A DNA stretch of 64,000 bases from Flavobacterium reichenbachii (GCF_002217435.1 NZ_MUHF01000027.1:45127-109126); one strand, 5' to 3'. Positions 44,621-53,437 are shown, counted from the first letter of the stretch. The notes: a model not told the origin generated them from the letters alone. Translations and numbers: made by a program.

Positions 44621-47218
44621 TTAAAGGGTTGTGTTATTCAATGCTTTTTGGATACGCTGGATCAAGTCAAAATAATGGTTTTTGGTTTCTTGATTTCCAA
44701 TGTTTCTTTTCGATTTTAACAGAATCAATATTTGGTTTAATTCTCCTTTTTTATCAGAAGTAACCTCTGTAACTCTTTTTAGAAAAGACTGATTAATATT
44801 TCGTGCCATTTTAGAATCATCTAAATCACATAAATGAGGCATGTTTAAATTTTCATTCATCAAAATGCTATTTTTCGGATCTGTTTTTTCAAACAATTTG
44901 TTGGTAGATACGATCAAAACATCCACATAGTTTTTCTGTGTCATACGCTCCAAAATAGTAAGTGACTTATTCTGGATTGTCGAAGCAAAAATGCTCTGAC
45001 GAAGTGTTTTAAATAATTGTGTTACCGTAAAAACAGTTTCTTTAGCATCATTACGCTGATACAATTCGTTTTCTGTAATGCGCAGCAAACGATCGTCGCC
45101 CAGCATACTGTACAAAACACCGTATTGTAATTCTCTTGCCAATGTATAAGGTGTATACTCAAAAGGACCAACAGGAGAATCTTTTAAAGGGTTTGTTTTA
45201 TCCAGAATCGAATTAAAAAACAACCAATCCGGAATCGTAAGTGTGTTTTTTAATAAATAAGAAACCGCTCTTTTCTGAATCGAAGCCGGAACAGCAACAT
45301 AACTCGGTTTATTATCGCCATGAACAGTTGCGTTTAAATAAACTCCACCCAAATTGGCTAATACGTGATAGTTGTATAAATTCCATTGTCCAATTGCACC
45401 AATATAAAGTTTACCAGTTTCATAATAAGACGCATCTTTATCGTATGTCCATTCGAGCATGTTGTTTACAACTCTTTTTAAGTTTTTAAGACCGTATTCG
45501 CTGGCTTTCATAGCATCATCTCCTAAATCTTCAGACTGCGAACGCGGATCTAAAGCCTCCATAGACTGTTGTTCCCCATAAAAATAAATTGGATCATTTT
45601 GATGTTTTGTGATCAAAGCCTTCAATGCGTTACGTTCTTCTGTTTCATCAGCATACCATCTGTAACCCCAGTCGATTGCATATTTATCGTATTCACCAAT
45701 TTTTGGTGTAATAGCTTCAACATGATCTTCTGGCTGTGCGATGTAATTATAACGGGCATAATCCATAATAGAAGGAGCAGTGCCGCCCATTTTTGCTGTA
45801 AATTCTTTAGAACGCAATGATTCTACAGAGTAAGCAAAAGAAGCACCCATATTATGTTTTAAACCAAAAGTATGACCCACTTCATGGGAAGACACAAAAC
45901 GAATTGCCTCTCCCATATGTTCGTCGCTGAATTTGTTACCTCTTGCTTTTGGGTCTATAGCACCAGTTTGTATGCGCATCCAGCTTTGCAGCGAAGTCAT
46001 TACATTGTGCCACCAGATAATATCAGATTCAATAATCTCACCGCTTCTTGGGTCAACAACAGATGGCCCCATCGCGTTTGATTTTGGCGATGCTGCATAC
46101 GTAATAACAGAATAACGTACGTCATCAATGTCAAAATCTAAATCTTGTTCAGTAGGTTCTTTTGCGATAATAGCATTTTTGAATCCTGCTTTCTCAAACG
46201 CCGCCTGCCAATCGTGAACTCCGTCGATAATATACTTTCTCCATTGTTTTGGAGTCGAGGGATCGATGTAATAAACGATTGGTTTTTTCGGCTCTACTAA
46301 TTCACCTTTCAAATAACGTTCTTCATCTTCTTTTTTAGGTTCTAAACGCCAGCGCGTGATCAATTCTTTTTCAAGCATTGCCTGCTGTTCATCGGCAAAG
46401 TACCAATGCTCTTCAGTAAAGTAACCAATTCTTTTGTCAGAAAAACGAGGTTTCATTGGAGTTTTATCCAATAAAATAATATTAGTTGTTACTCCCAGCG
46501 TAATCGGTACTGTTGGACCTCCATCGCTGAAAGAAGTTGTAAGCTGTGATTTTACAACAATGTTTTTAGGGAAAGATTTTAATCCTTCGATATAAGATAA
46601 GTCAGATTTTGCAGAACCGCTTAAGCCAATGTTATTGAAAACATCATTAAAACTTTTTTGTTTTCCGTCAAAAATCTTGTTTACTTTAATAACAATCGAA
46701 GTCGAATCGTTGTTCTTGGTTTCAATATCAAAAACTTCGATAATCGATTCAGAGAAATTGTCATTAACAGAAGCTGTGATAGCATCTTTTTTAGGAGAAG
46801 AAACTTTAGGCTGATATGTTTTTACCCAGACTTTTTTAGCAATTGTATCTTTATAAAAGGAAATGATTTTGTTTTCGTAATTCATCCCTTTGTTTAAACC
46901 ACGGTCGTTAATCTCGTAGGGAACCTGAGATAATTTATTTACAACCAGAAATTCTCTTTTAAATAAACTATCCTGAATTTCAAAATAAACATCTGTTTTA
47001 ACCTGAATAATATTGAACAGTCCTTTTTTTATCGTACCCTTTTTTATAAGGTCACTATATTTTTTTCCCTTAAAAGTTTTAGTGGTGTCTTTAACTTGTT
47101 CGGTTTTGTCTTCTTTATTTTTTTTATTCTTTTTTTGAGAAACTACGGTAGCAGTACTTAATATCATAACTAATAAAATGATATTTTTTAGGTTTCTCAA
47201 CAATGCCTTTTCCCTCAT
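44621..47218 (-). CDS. Secreted zinc-dependent metalloprotease (metzincin, DUF5117/DUF5118 type)
   Basis: 865 residues with a signal peptide (NIILLVMILSTATVVSQ) and a strongly basic start of the mature protein. The zinc site HEVGHTFGLKH (His445, Glu446, His449, His455) is the long HExxHxxGxxH form, and a Met-turn SIMDY follows, which together define metzincins. N-terminal DUF5118/DUF5117-type regions precede it and a long helical C-terminal part follows. Such proteases frequently accompany SusC/SusD in Bacteroidota and probably feed peptides to the transporter. It is the first gene of the operon; a paired direct repeat lies about 70-100 bases upstream. Confidence 0.92.
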   Translation of the reverse strand: MREKALLRNLKNIILLVMILSTATVVSQKKNKKNKEDKTEQVKDTTKTFKGKKYSDLIKKGTIKKGLFNIIQVKTDVYFEIQDSLFKREFLVVNKLSQVPYEINDRGLNKGMNYENKIISFYKDTIAKKVWVKTYQPKVSSPKKDAITASVNDNFSESIIEVFDIETKNNDSTSIVIKVNKIFDGKQKSFNDVFNNIGLSGSAKSDLSYIEGLKSFPKNIVVKSQLTTSFSDGGPTVPITLGVTTNIILLDKTPMKPRFSDKRIGYFTEEHWYFADEQQAMLEKELITRWRLEPKKEDEERYLKGELVEPKKPIVYYIDPSTPKQWRKYIIDGVHDWQAAFEKAGFKNAIIAKEPTEQDLDFDIDDVRYSVITYAASPKSNAMGPSVVDPRSGEIIESDIIWWHNVMTSLQSWMRIQTGAIDPKARGNKFSDEHMGEAIRFVSSHEVGHTFGLKHNMGASFAYSVESLRSKEFTAKMGGTAPSIMDYARYNYIAQPEDHVEAITPKIGEYDKYAIDWGYRWYADETEERNALKALITKHQNDPIYFYGEQQSMEALDPRSQSEDLGDDAMKASEYGLKNLKRVVNNMLEWTYDKDASYYETGKLYIGAIGQWNLYNYHVLANLGGVYLNATVHGDNKPSYVAVPASIQKRAVSYLLKNTLTIPDWLFFNSILDKTNPLKDSPVGPFEYTPYTLARELQYGVLYSMLGDDRLLRITENELYQRNDAKETVFTVTQLFKTLRQSIFASTIQNKSLTILERMTQKNYVDVLIVSTNKLFEKTDPKNSILMNENLNMPHLCDLDDSKMARNINQSFLKRVTEVTSDKKGELNQILILLKSKRNIGNQETKNHYFDLIQRIQKALNNTTL

Positions 47219-47286
47219 TGAAAGTTAAGTTTAGGTTAATTATGGGGTTAAAAATATTGTATCCGAAACGTTAAAAAAAACAAAAA

Positions 47287-47317
47287 GGAGTGAGTGGCTT
47301 TTTTTTGGGAGTGAATG
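47287..47317 (-). promoter_or_regulatory. Candidate LytTR binding site: 10-bp direct repeat, 11-bp spacer
   Basis: On the minus strand CATTCACTCC (47317-47308) and CACTCACTCC (47296-47287) are repeated in the same direction with 21 bases start to start, i.e. two helical turns on one face. LytTR regulators such as YpdB and BtsR bind paired direct repeats with 11-13 bp spacers, so this fits the neighbouring regulator. It lies between the kinase stop and the protease start. Confidence 0.55.
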
Positions 47318-47323
47318 TTTTTT

Positions 47324-48892
47324 TTAGGCTATAAGTGGTAAAATACAGATGAAATATCCGTCATTTTTATAAGCCTTAAATTCTGTTTTCGAGTAATATT
47401 TATAAATACTTTTTAGGTATTTATGTCCAAATTTAGATCCTTTTTGAGGGTTTGATTTTTCTTGTAAATTATTCCTTATAATAACTTCATTCTCTTTAAT
47501 ATCGATTGTAATATGCAACGGAGAGTCTTCTGAGGCAATATTGTGTTTAATCGCGTTCTCTACCAAAATCTGAAATGCCAGATATGGAACCTTTTTTGAC
47601 AACAAATTTTCATCTTCCATATTAATGGTAAAAACAAACTCTGCTGTAAATCTTGTCTGCTGTAAAAAGATGTATTTTTCTATAAAAAGCATTTCCTCCT
47701 GAAGCGTAACTATATTGTGATCCGGTGGATTTATAAGATATCTGTAGATTTTAGAAAGGTTCAAAGTAAACTTACGGGCTACGGCTGTATCACTCTCAAT
47801 AAGCATATACAGCGAATTGAGCGAATTGAATAAAAAATGCGGATTAATCTGTTCTTTTAATTGCTGTAACAGGATTAACGCTTTTTCTTTATTCACTTTT
47901 TCGTTTTCTACCAGAAGCTTATTCTTATCTTCTGCCAGAATTTCTTTTTCGCGAAAGCTTTTTCGTCTAAAAAGCGTAAAGAAATAAAAGAACACAATCA
48001 GAATTGCCGTTGTCAGGAAATAAATTAAGGATGCGTATTTTTTTACTGCATTTACATCTTCATTAGAAATTTCTTTTGGAAAGTTGACGCACACATACCA
48101 GCTTGTTCCTTTTACATCAAGACGTTTTGTATACCTCACAATATCTAATTTGAGATATTCTGAAAGTGCTGTTTTTTTATTGAAACTTTCTTTTTCTGCA
48201 AAAGAGGTATCGGCAGGAGTAATATTTGTGATTTTAAAAATATTTTGCTGCAAAAGATTAACTTCGGGATGATACAAAACGGTGCCTTTTTGGTCAAATA
48301 CAAAAGCGTAATTTGGCGTGTTTTGATCTATAGTCGAAAAAAAAGACTGCAATGATTTTAAATCTATATCATAACCGTAACGAACAACGCTGCCGTCTGC
48401 CGAATTTGACTTAGAATAAATACGCCAGAAAAATTCTTCCTTATTATTAACGATCGTACTAAATTCTTTTTGATCACCATTTTTAAGAATAAAATCCCGA
48501 ATTGACGTTTCTAATTTTTTAGGATCTTTTGAAGCTGCAAATTCAATTTTATTATCATTAATCTGAAACCAGCTGTTCTTAACCAGGCTGTCATTATTAT
48601 GTATAGTTCCCAGAACTTTTAAATGTTCTGATAAATTTTTAGAATTACTGAATTTAATAATCCTGTCGACTTCTTTGGGTGTCTGCAGTAAACGCGAAAA
48701 TTCTGCGGCTATAATTTCATGCCTTTTTAAGAAACCACGCTGCGTAGTTTCGGCATTAGTTTTTTCTGAAACCTGAGTAATTAAATCGCTTAAGAGATAA
48801 GCAGCAAATAAAGTAAGAATGATAAAAACAATTCCTAAGAAAAAGAAGTAACGGCCCGCAAAGGTATTTTTTAAAGTAAATTTCAAAGACAA
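47324..48892 (-). CDS. LytS/YehU-type sensor histidine kinase with extracytoplasmic Cache-like domain
   Basis: 522 residues. TM1 (about 15-35, YFFFLGIVFIILTLFAAYLL) and TM2 (about 285-310, YASLIYFLTTAILIVFFYFFTLF) enclose a periplasmic sensory region of about 250 residues with a Cache-like strand pattern (NYAFVFDQKGTVLYHPE). A coiled-coil leads to the His_kinase motif NPHFLFNSLNSLY with phospho-His352, and an ATPase domain with N-box LVENAIKHN. Such kinases pair with LytTR regulators. Here the regulator gene is 7.5 kb away at the other end of the protease/SusCD operon. Confidence 0.9.
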   Translation of the reverse strand: MSLKFTLKNTFAGRYFFFLGIVFIILTLFAAYLLSDLITQVSEKTNAETTQRGFLKRHEIIAAEFSRLLQTPKEVDRIIKFSNSKNLSEHLKVLGTIHNNDSLVKNSWFQINDNKIEFAASKDPKKLETSIRDFILKNGDQKEFSTIVNNKEEFFWRIYSKSNSADGSVVRYGYDIDLKSLQSFFSTIDQNTPNYAFVFDQKGTVLYHPEVNLLQQNIFKITNITPADTSFAEKESFNKKTALSEYLKLDIVRYTKRLDVKGTSWYVCVNFPKEISNEDVNAVKKYASLIYFLTTAILIVFFYFFTLFRRKSFREKEILAEDKNKLLVENEKVNKEKALILLQQLKEQINPHFLFNSLNSLYMLIESDTAVARKFTLNLSKIYRYLINPPDHNIVTLQEEMLFIEKYIFLQQTRFTAEFVFTINMEDENLLSKKVPYLAFQILVENAIKHNIASEDSPLHITIDIKENEVIIRNNLQEKSNPQKGSKFGHKYLKSIYKYYSKTEFKAYKNDGYFICILPLIA

Positions 48893-49000
48893 TTTTTAAA
48901 AAATAAGGATTTTTTACGTCCTTATATATAGTGGTATTATTTTTTTTGCAAACATAACACTTTTCTTTGGTTTCTTTTTTGAGGTTGTAAAATTTAACAA

Positions 49001-49558
49001 TCAGGGCTTTAGCTGTAAATGTTCCAGATTTTTTCCGGCTAGTTTTTTAGGTCCGACCGATTTAAAGCCCAATTTTAAATATAGTTTCTTAGCATTCGGA
49101 TTTCCTTCTTCAACCAATAAACCTAAAACCTTATTGTTTTTAATAACATAATCATCAATCAAAAACTGCAGGATTTGTGAACCAATTCCTTTTCCCTGAT
49201 GTCCACTATCCACGCCAATAGAATCAATATAAAATTCACCGTTTTCTGTTTCGTCTTCCGGATTAAAGTCCGGATTAAATTTATTTTGTACATAACGAAT
49301 AACTGGCTCGCGCAGTTCATGAAATCTTGCTCCGTCGTAAATATTAACCGCTCCGATAATTTTTCCATTTTCTTCGGTAACAAAACAATTTTGATAAGAA
49401 TATTGATTGTTTTCTCGTTCAACAAAAAATAGTAAAAGTTCTAAAGCAAGCTCATAGTTTTTTGTTCCAATAAAAGAATACACAATTTCTTCCATCGCAG
49501 TAAGTAAAAGTACCGCAATAGTTTTAGAATCTTTCAGTAATGCTTTTCTAATAATCAT
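49001..49558 (-). CDS. GNAT-family N-acetyltransferase
   Basis: 185-residue acyltransferase. The acetyl-CoA site is seen as VDSGHQGKGIGSQILQFLI (Q/R-x-x-G-x-G/A form) and motif B as EEGNPNAKKLYLKLGFK. The N-terminal part IRKALLKDSKTIAVLLLTAM is typical. The acceptor is unknown. Stands alone; the 331-bp region upstream is occupied by tandem repeats. Confidence 0.88.
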   Translation of the reverse strand: MIIRKALLKDSKTIAVLLLTAMEEIVYSFIGTKNYELALELLLFFVERENNQYSYQNCFVTEENGKIIGAVNIYDGARFHELREPVIRYVQNKFNPDFNPEDETENGEFYIDSIGVDSGHQGKGIGSQILQFLIDDYVIKNNKVLGLLVEEGNPNAKKLYLKLGFKSVGPKKLAGKNLEHLQLKP

Positions 49559-49568
49559 AATTTAGTTT

Positions 49569-49795
49569 TTAGTTATTAGTCATTAGTTATTAGTCATTAG
49601 TCTTTTCTCTAATATCTTTCCTCTAACATCTTTTCTCTAATATCTTTCCTCTAATATCTTTCCTCTAACATCTTTCCTCTAATATCTTTCCTCCAACATC
49701 TTTCCTCTAACATCTTTTCTCTAATATCTTTCCTCTAACATCTTTCCTCTAATATCTTCCTTCTAACATCTTTCTTCTAACATCTCAATTCTGTC
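49569..49795. repeat. Tandem array: 13 units of 14 bp, preceded by a 7-bp array
   Basis: From 49601 to 49782 there are 13 consecutive 14-bp units of the form TCTTTYCTCTAAYA, with a degenerate partial unit after. The units vary mostly at two C/T positions. Directly before it, 49570-49600 holds four and a half 7-bp units TAGTYAT. The array fills most of the 331-bp spacer between divergent GNAT and alcohol-dehydrogenase genes; no coding frame is plausible. Spacers are absent, so it is not CRISPR. Confidence 0.9.
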
Positions 49796-49850
49796 AAATA
49801 TGTACAAATATACGATGAAGTTATACCAGTTTTTAGATTTTTAACCCGTG

Positions 49851-49858
49851 TATCTTTG
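49851..49858 (+). promoter_or_regulatory. Candidate -7 box of the alcohol dehydrogenase gene
   Basis: TATCTTTG matches TAnnTTTG and lies 31 bases before the ATG at 49890. The expected -33 TTTG is not found at 19-21 bases. The longer frame starting at 49848 would begin upstream of the transcript start. Confidence 0.4.
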
Positions 49859-49889
49859 TGTTAGAATTTTAAACTTAAAAGTTATAAAA

Positions 49890-50903
49890 ATGAAAGCAAT
49901 AGGATTTAAAACATCATTACCAATAGGGGAAAAAGAGAGTTTTATAGAATTTGAAACTTCAAAACCAACACCAGGATCAAAAGATTTACTGGTAAAAATA
50001 AGTGCAGTATCTGTAAATCCGGTAGATTTTAAAATAAGACAGAGCAGTGCCAAAGATACTGTTCTGGAAACACCAAAAATTATTGGCTGGGACGCGGTAG
50101 GAATTGTAGAAGCTGTGGGAGAAAATGTAAACCTATTTAAAATCGGGGACGAAGTGTATTACGCAGGAGATATTACCAAACAAGGAAGCAATGCCGAATA
50201 TCAGATTGTAGACGAGCGAATTGCCGGCCGAAAACCAAAATCATTAAGTATAGAAGAATCGGCTGCAATACCGTTAACCGCTTTGACCGCTTGGGAAATT
50301 TTGTTCGACCGCATTAGAATAAGTCCGGAGAAAGACAAAGGAAAATCTATTTTGATTATTGGCGGTGCCGGCGGAGTAGGTTCAATTGCCATTCAGCTGG
50401 CTAAAAAAATTGCGGGCTTAAAAGTAATTGCAACGGCGTCGAGACCAGAAACTGCTGAATGGTGCAAAGAACAAGGTGCTGATTTTGTGGTAGATCATAA
50501 AAACTTAGTTGAAAACGTAAGACAAAGTGGTTTTGAATATGTAGATTTTATTGTAGATTTTGTGGATACGAATACATATTGGGACAGAATGGTCGAGTTA
50601 ATTAAACCTCAAGGACATATAGCATCAATTACAGGAAGCGCTGAGCCAGTTGTACTCAATAAATTAAAAAGTAAAAGTGTTTCCTTTTCTTGGGAATTAA
50701 TGTACACCCGTTCTATGTACGAAACCGAAGATATTCAGGAACAACATAATATCTTAAATAAAGTAGCAGATTTGTTAGATGATGGAACGTTGAAAACTAC
50801 ACTGAATGAAACCCTGATCGGACTCTCTGCATCCAATTTCAAAAAAGCACACGAACAGCTTGAATCTGGAAAAACAATCGGAAAAATTGCCATAAAGTTT
50901 TAA
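49890..50903 (+). CDS. Zinc-type alcohol dehydrogenase / quinone oxidoreductase family protein
   Basis: 337 residues of the medium-chain dehydrogenase superfamily. N-terminal GroES-like domain with SAVSVNPVDFKIR and GWDAVGIVEAVG, and a Rossmann domain with the NADP site IIGGAGGVGSIAIQLAK (about 150-167). The zinc-ligand cysteines of true alcohol dehydrogenases are not evident, so it is closer to the zeta-crystallin/quinone-reductase branch (ZADH). The ATG at 49890 is chosen over an upstream in-frame start at 49848. It reduces an unknown quinone or enone with NADPH. Followed by a terminator. Confidence 0.88.
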   Translation: MKAIGFKTSLPIGEKESFIEFETSKPTPGSKDLLVKISAVSVNPVDFKIRQSSAKDTVLETPKIIGWDAVGIVEAVGENVNLFKIGDEVYYAGDITKQGSNAEYQIVDERIAGRKPKSLSIEESAAIPLTALTAWEILFDRIRISPEKDKGKSILIIGGAGGVGSIAIQLAKKIAGLKVIATASRPETAEWCKEQGADFVVDHKNLVENVRQSGFEYVDFIVDFVDTNTYWDRMVELIKPQGHIASITGSAEPVVLNKLKSKSVSFSWELMYTRSMYETEDIQEQHNILNKVADLLDDGTLKTTLNETLIGLSASNFKKAHEQLESGKTIGKIAIKF

Positions 50904-50924
50904 GCATACAGTATTTAATATGAT

Positions 50925-50954
50925 AAAATCCCAATGAGAGTTGGGATTTTTTTT
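50925..50954 (+). terminator. Rho-independent terminator
   Basis: AAAATCCCAA (50925-50934) / TTGGGATTTT (50941-50950) with a 6-nt loop and T run. Its right arm overlaps the -33 of the next promoter. Confidence 0.85.
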
Positions 50955-50971
50955 ATAGTTCTGTATCTTTA
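50941..50971 (+). promoter_or_regulatory. Candidate promoter of the MBL-fold gene
   Basis: TTG (50941-50943), a 20-base spacer and TATCTTTA (50964-50971) match the Bacteroidota consensus with one mismatch in the -7 box. Confidence 0.45.
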
Positions 50972-51026
50972 AAACAAATTAAAAAAAGTCTTTACAGCGT
51001 ATAGATTTAGATTTAAAAACAAAAAA

Positions 51027-51749
51027 ATGAGGATTATTGCATTAAAAGAAGGCGATTTTTTAGTCAACAAAAACAAGGAATTTGTTTTGCTCAATGAAGC
51101 AGATAATGTAGAAGGTTTAAGAATGGCGATTCAGCCTTTTTTGGTTGTAACCAACGACGATTACATTTTGCTGGATGGAGGAAACGGCTGGAAAAATGAG
51201 GGGAAATTAGTTGTCGAACAATTATTAAACCAAGAAAATATACAAACCAGCCAGATTACAAAAGTTCTTTTGTCACACTTGCATAAAGATCATATTGAAG
51301 GTTTGTTTTTGAATGATACCGATCTGGAACAAACTTTTCCCAATGCAGCAATTTACGTTCAAAAAAGAGAATTTGATTATGCTTTGACGCAGCAGGGAAA
51401 TCCTTCTTTTGATTTTAATACTTTAGAGCGACTCCAAAAATTACCCAATATTCATTGGATGGAAGAAGACCACGGAGAGATTTCTCCAGCCATTTCTTTT
51501 GAAGTTACAAGCGGTCATACGCCGTTTCATCAAGTATTTTGGATCAGAGAAAACGGTGAAACTACTTTTTACGGAGCAGATAATTTACCACAGCGTTCTT
51601 ATCTTAAATTTCACATTGCTTACAAAACCGATTTTGACGGAAAAAAAGCTAAAGAACTAAGACAAATCTGGGAGCAGAAAGCAAAAGAAGAAAATTGGAA
51701 TATTCTTTTGTATCACGATATGAAGACTTCAGTTTTAAAGTTGGAGTAA
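51027..51749 (+). CDS. MBL-fold metallo-hydrolase
   Basis: 240-residue metallo-beta-lactamase-fold hydrolase. The metal-binding motif HLHKDH (LLSHLHKDHIEGL) supplies His-x-His-x-Asp-His, followed by TSGHTPFHQVF and TTFYGADNLP with the later His and bridging Asp, and a late LLYHD. The lack of a signal peptide indicates a cytosolic enzyme. This group includes lactonases and glyoxalase II-like hydrolases; the substrate is not known. Confidence 0.9.
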   Translation: MRIIALKEGDFLVNKNKEFVLLNEADNVEGLRMAIQPFLVVTNDDYILLDGGNGWKNEGKLVVEQLLNQENIQTSQITKVLLSHLHKDHIEGLFLNDTDLEQTFPNAAIYVQKREFDYALTQQGNPSFDFNTLERLQKLPNIHWMEEDHGEISPAISFEVTSGHTPFHQVFWIRENGETTFYGADNLPQRSYLKFHIAYKTDFDGKKAKELRQIWEQKAKEENWNILLYHDMKTSVLKLE

Positions 51750-51836
51750 TGAATATTGCTCTGATTTAAAACTTTTTTTATTAGAGTTCCCTATTTATAT
51801 CAATAAAACAGAAATCCGAAAAAGTAAATGATTAAA

Positions 51837-51863
51837 AAACCAGAAGCGTGAAACTTCTGGTTT
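51837..51863. terminator. Bidirectional terminator between convergent genes
   Basis: AAACCAGAAG (51837-51846) / CTTCTGGTTT (51854-51863) with A run before and A/T run after serves both the MBL gene (+) and the SDR gene (-). Confidence 0.8.
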
Positions 51864-51886
51864 AAAAAATATAGAAAAATAGAATA

Positions 51887-52687
51887 TTAGTTTTGTAGAT
51901 AACGTTCAGCAGGTTTTCCAGTCTGAGAACCTGTAAAAAGTTTGGTTCTTGCCTCTTCATAAGTATCGATCAATTCCTGATTGTGAACAGATGGAAAAGT
52001 AGCCAATTCTCCCGCATCTAATCCTGCAAGGGCAGCATCAACACAATCTTCTGTAGTCATAATAGCAGCCTGATCAAGAGCCGATAAAGGCACACCGCCA
52101 ACCTCCCAGATTTCAGTAGCCGTAATAGACGGATTTACCAGTTGTACTTTTACATTAGTTCCTTTTACTTCTTCCTGCAGACCGCGTGTATATTGCACAA
52201 CAAAACCTTTTGTACCACTGTAAATACTGCTGACAGGCAAAGTATAAGCACCTAAAACAGATCCAATATTAATTAAAGTTCCCTCATTACGTTTTATAAG
52301 TCCCGGCAAAACAGCATTTGACAACAACATCAAAGCAGTAATATTTACGTCTACCATTTCTTTTTGTTTTGCAATCGACGTTTGAGTTACAGGTGCAAGA
52401 GTAGAAGTTCCAGCATTATTAATAAGGAAAGTAATGGTGGTGTCATTTTGAAGAGCTGCCGCAACTTTTTCTAAATCTGCCGGAGCACTTAGATCAGCTA
52501 CAAGATTGGTTACCGTTACGCCGTATTTTGAACGAAGCTCGACAGCAAGTTCATTTAATTTTTCTTCGCGGCGCGCTACAAGTTTCAAATTGTAGCCTCG
52601 TGCTGCTAATCTTTGAGCAAATACTTTTCCTAATCCAGATGATGCTCCAGTCACCACCGCAGTACCTAATTCGTTGTTTGTTTTCAT
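51887..52687 (-). CDS. SDR-family oxidoreductase (TetR-linked)
   Basis: 266-residue classical short-chain dehydrogenase. Cofactor motif TGASSGLG (about 13-20), basic residues after strand 2 (RREEK) suggesting NADPH, NNAG (about 90), catalytic Ser in SVLG..S and Y-x-x-x-K in YSGTK (about 156-160). Substrate unknown. The gene is divergent from a TetR regulator, and two near-identical 20-bp palindromes in between cover its promoter, so it is almost certainly the target of that repressor. Confidence 0.92.
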   Translation of the reverse strand: MKTNNELGTAVVTGASSGLGKVFAQRLAARGYNLKLVARREEKLNELAVELRSKYGVTVTNLVADLSAPADLEKVAAALQNDTTITFLINNAGTSTLAPVTQTSIAKQKEMVDVNITALMLLSNAVLPGLIKRNEGTLINIGSVLGAYTLPVSSIYSGTKGFVVQYTRGLQEEVKGTNVKVQLVNPSITATEIWEVGGVPLSALDQAAIMTTEDCVDAALAGLDAGELATFPSVHNQELIDTYEEARTKLFTGSQTGKPAERYLQN

Positions 52688-52738
52688 TATTTTATCTTTT
52701 AAATTATTTATTTTGAATGCTTTAAATTCAATTTTAAA

Positions 52739-52758
52739 TGTAAACTAATCTGTTTACA
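52739..52758. promoter_or_regulatory. TetR operator 1
   Basis: TGTAAAC-TAATCT-GTTTACA has perfect 7-bp arms. It covers the predicted transcription start of the SDR gene. Confidence 0.75.
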
Positions 52759-52794
52759 CTTGCAAATGTATACAGTTCTGTTTACATTTGCAAA
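52759..52794. promoter_or_regulatory. Overlapping divergent promoters of the tetR and SDR genes
   Basis: Forward (tetR): CTTG 52759-52762, 20-base spacer, TACATTTG 52783-52790. Reverse (SDR): TTTG 52794-52791, 20-base spacer, TACATTTG 52770-52763. Both match the Bacteroidota consensus and occupy the same DNA, so polymerase can hold only one at a time. Confidence 0.8.
52767..52786. promoter_or_regulatory. TetR operator 2
   Basis: TGTATAC-AGTTCT-GTTTACA repeats operator 1 with one arm mismatch, 28 bp downstream. It overlaps the -7 boxes of both promoters. Confidence 0.75.
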
Positions 52795-52811
52795 ACAAAA
52801 TCAATAAAAAA

Positions 52812-53390
52812 ATGGTAAAAAAATCTGAAACCTCTGCAAAGTCACTAAAACGGGAGGAAATGGTTAAATATGCATTTGATACATTTTACAAAAACGGATT
52901 TCATGCCACAGGTGTGGATACGGTTATGGAAGGAACCGGAATTTCTAAAAGAACCTTATACAAACATTTTGGTTCTAAAGAAGGATTGATTCTTGCCACA
53001 ATAGAATATTATAAAATTTTTATGCGCGAATTAATTACCAATTACATCAATCAGGAGAAAAAACCGATTGAGAAAGTGCTGCGTATTTTTGATTTTTTGA
53101 TAGAAAGGGTAGAAGCAGGATATTCAAATGGATGTTTTGTTATGAATGCCAAAACAGAATATGTAAATAAAGCCAGCGATATCGAGACAAGCTGCGATAA
53201 TTATACTGCAGGATTGCAAAATCTTCTTGAAACAGTAATCAAAGATGCAAACCTGCCAAATGCAAAAGAAAGGGTTATTCAGATTATGATTCTTTTTGAA
53301 GGTGCAATTATAAGAAGTAAAGTGACAAAAAATGCCGATACGGTACGAATAGCAAAAGATGCTGCACGAATACTTTGCCAGCATAAATAA
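52812..53390 (+). CDS. TetR/AcrR-family transcriptional repressor
   Basis: 192 residues. The DNA-binding domain (about 15-60) reads ATGVDTVMEGTGISKRTLYKHFGSKEGL, the standard TetR helix-turn-helix. The C-terminal ligand domain is helical and resembles the TetR_C group with a central CFVMNAK segment. An in-frame TTG at 52788 is part of the -7 box, so the ATG at 52812 is chosen. It probably represses itself and the divergent SDR through the two operators; inducer unknown. Confidence 0.92.
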   Translation: MVKKSETSAKSLKREEMVKYAFDTFYKNGFHATGVDTVMEGTGISKRTLYKHFGSKEGLILATIEYYKIFMRELITNYINQEKKPIEKVLRIFDFLIERVEAGYSNGCFVMNAKTEYVNKASDIETSCDNYTAGLQNLLETVIKDANLPNAKERVIQIMILFEGAIIRSKVTKNADTVRIAKDAARILCQHK

Positions 53391-53392
53391 AA

Positions 53393-53416
53393 AAACTCCG
53401 ACAATTGCCGGAGTTT
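53393..53416. terminator. Bidirectional terminator between convergent genes
   Basis: AAACTCCG (53393-53400) / CGGAGTTT (53409-53416) with an A run before, ending both tetR and the alpha/beta hydrolase gene. Confidence 0.75.
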
Positions 53417-53437
53417 GAATTAACCTTTTATATAAAA

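Noticed and set aside
49601..49782. Possible CRISPR array
   Set aside because: Units are contiguous 14-mers without spacers, and no cas genes are present.
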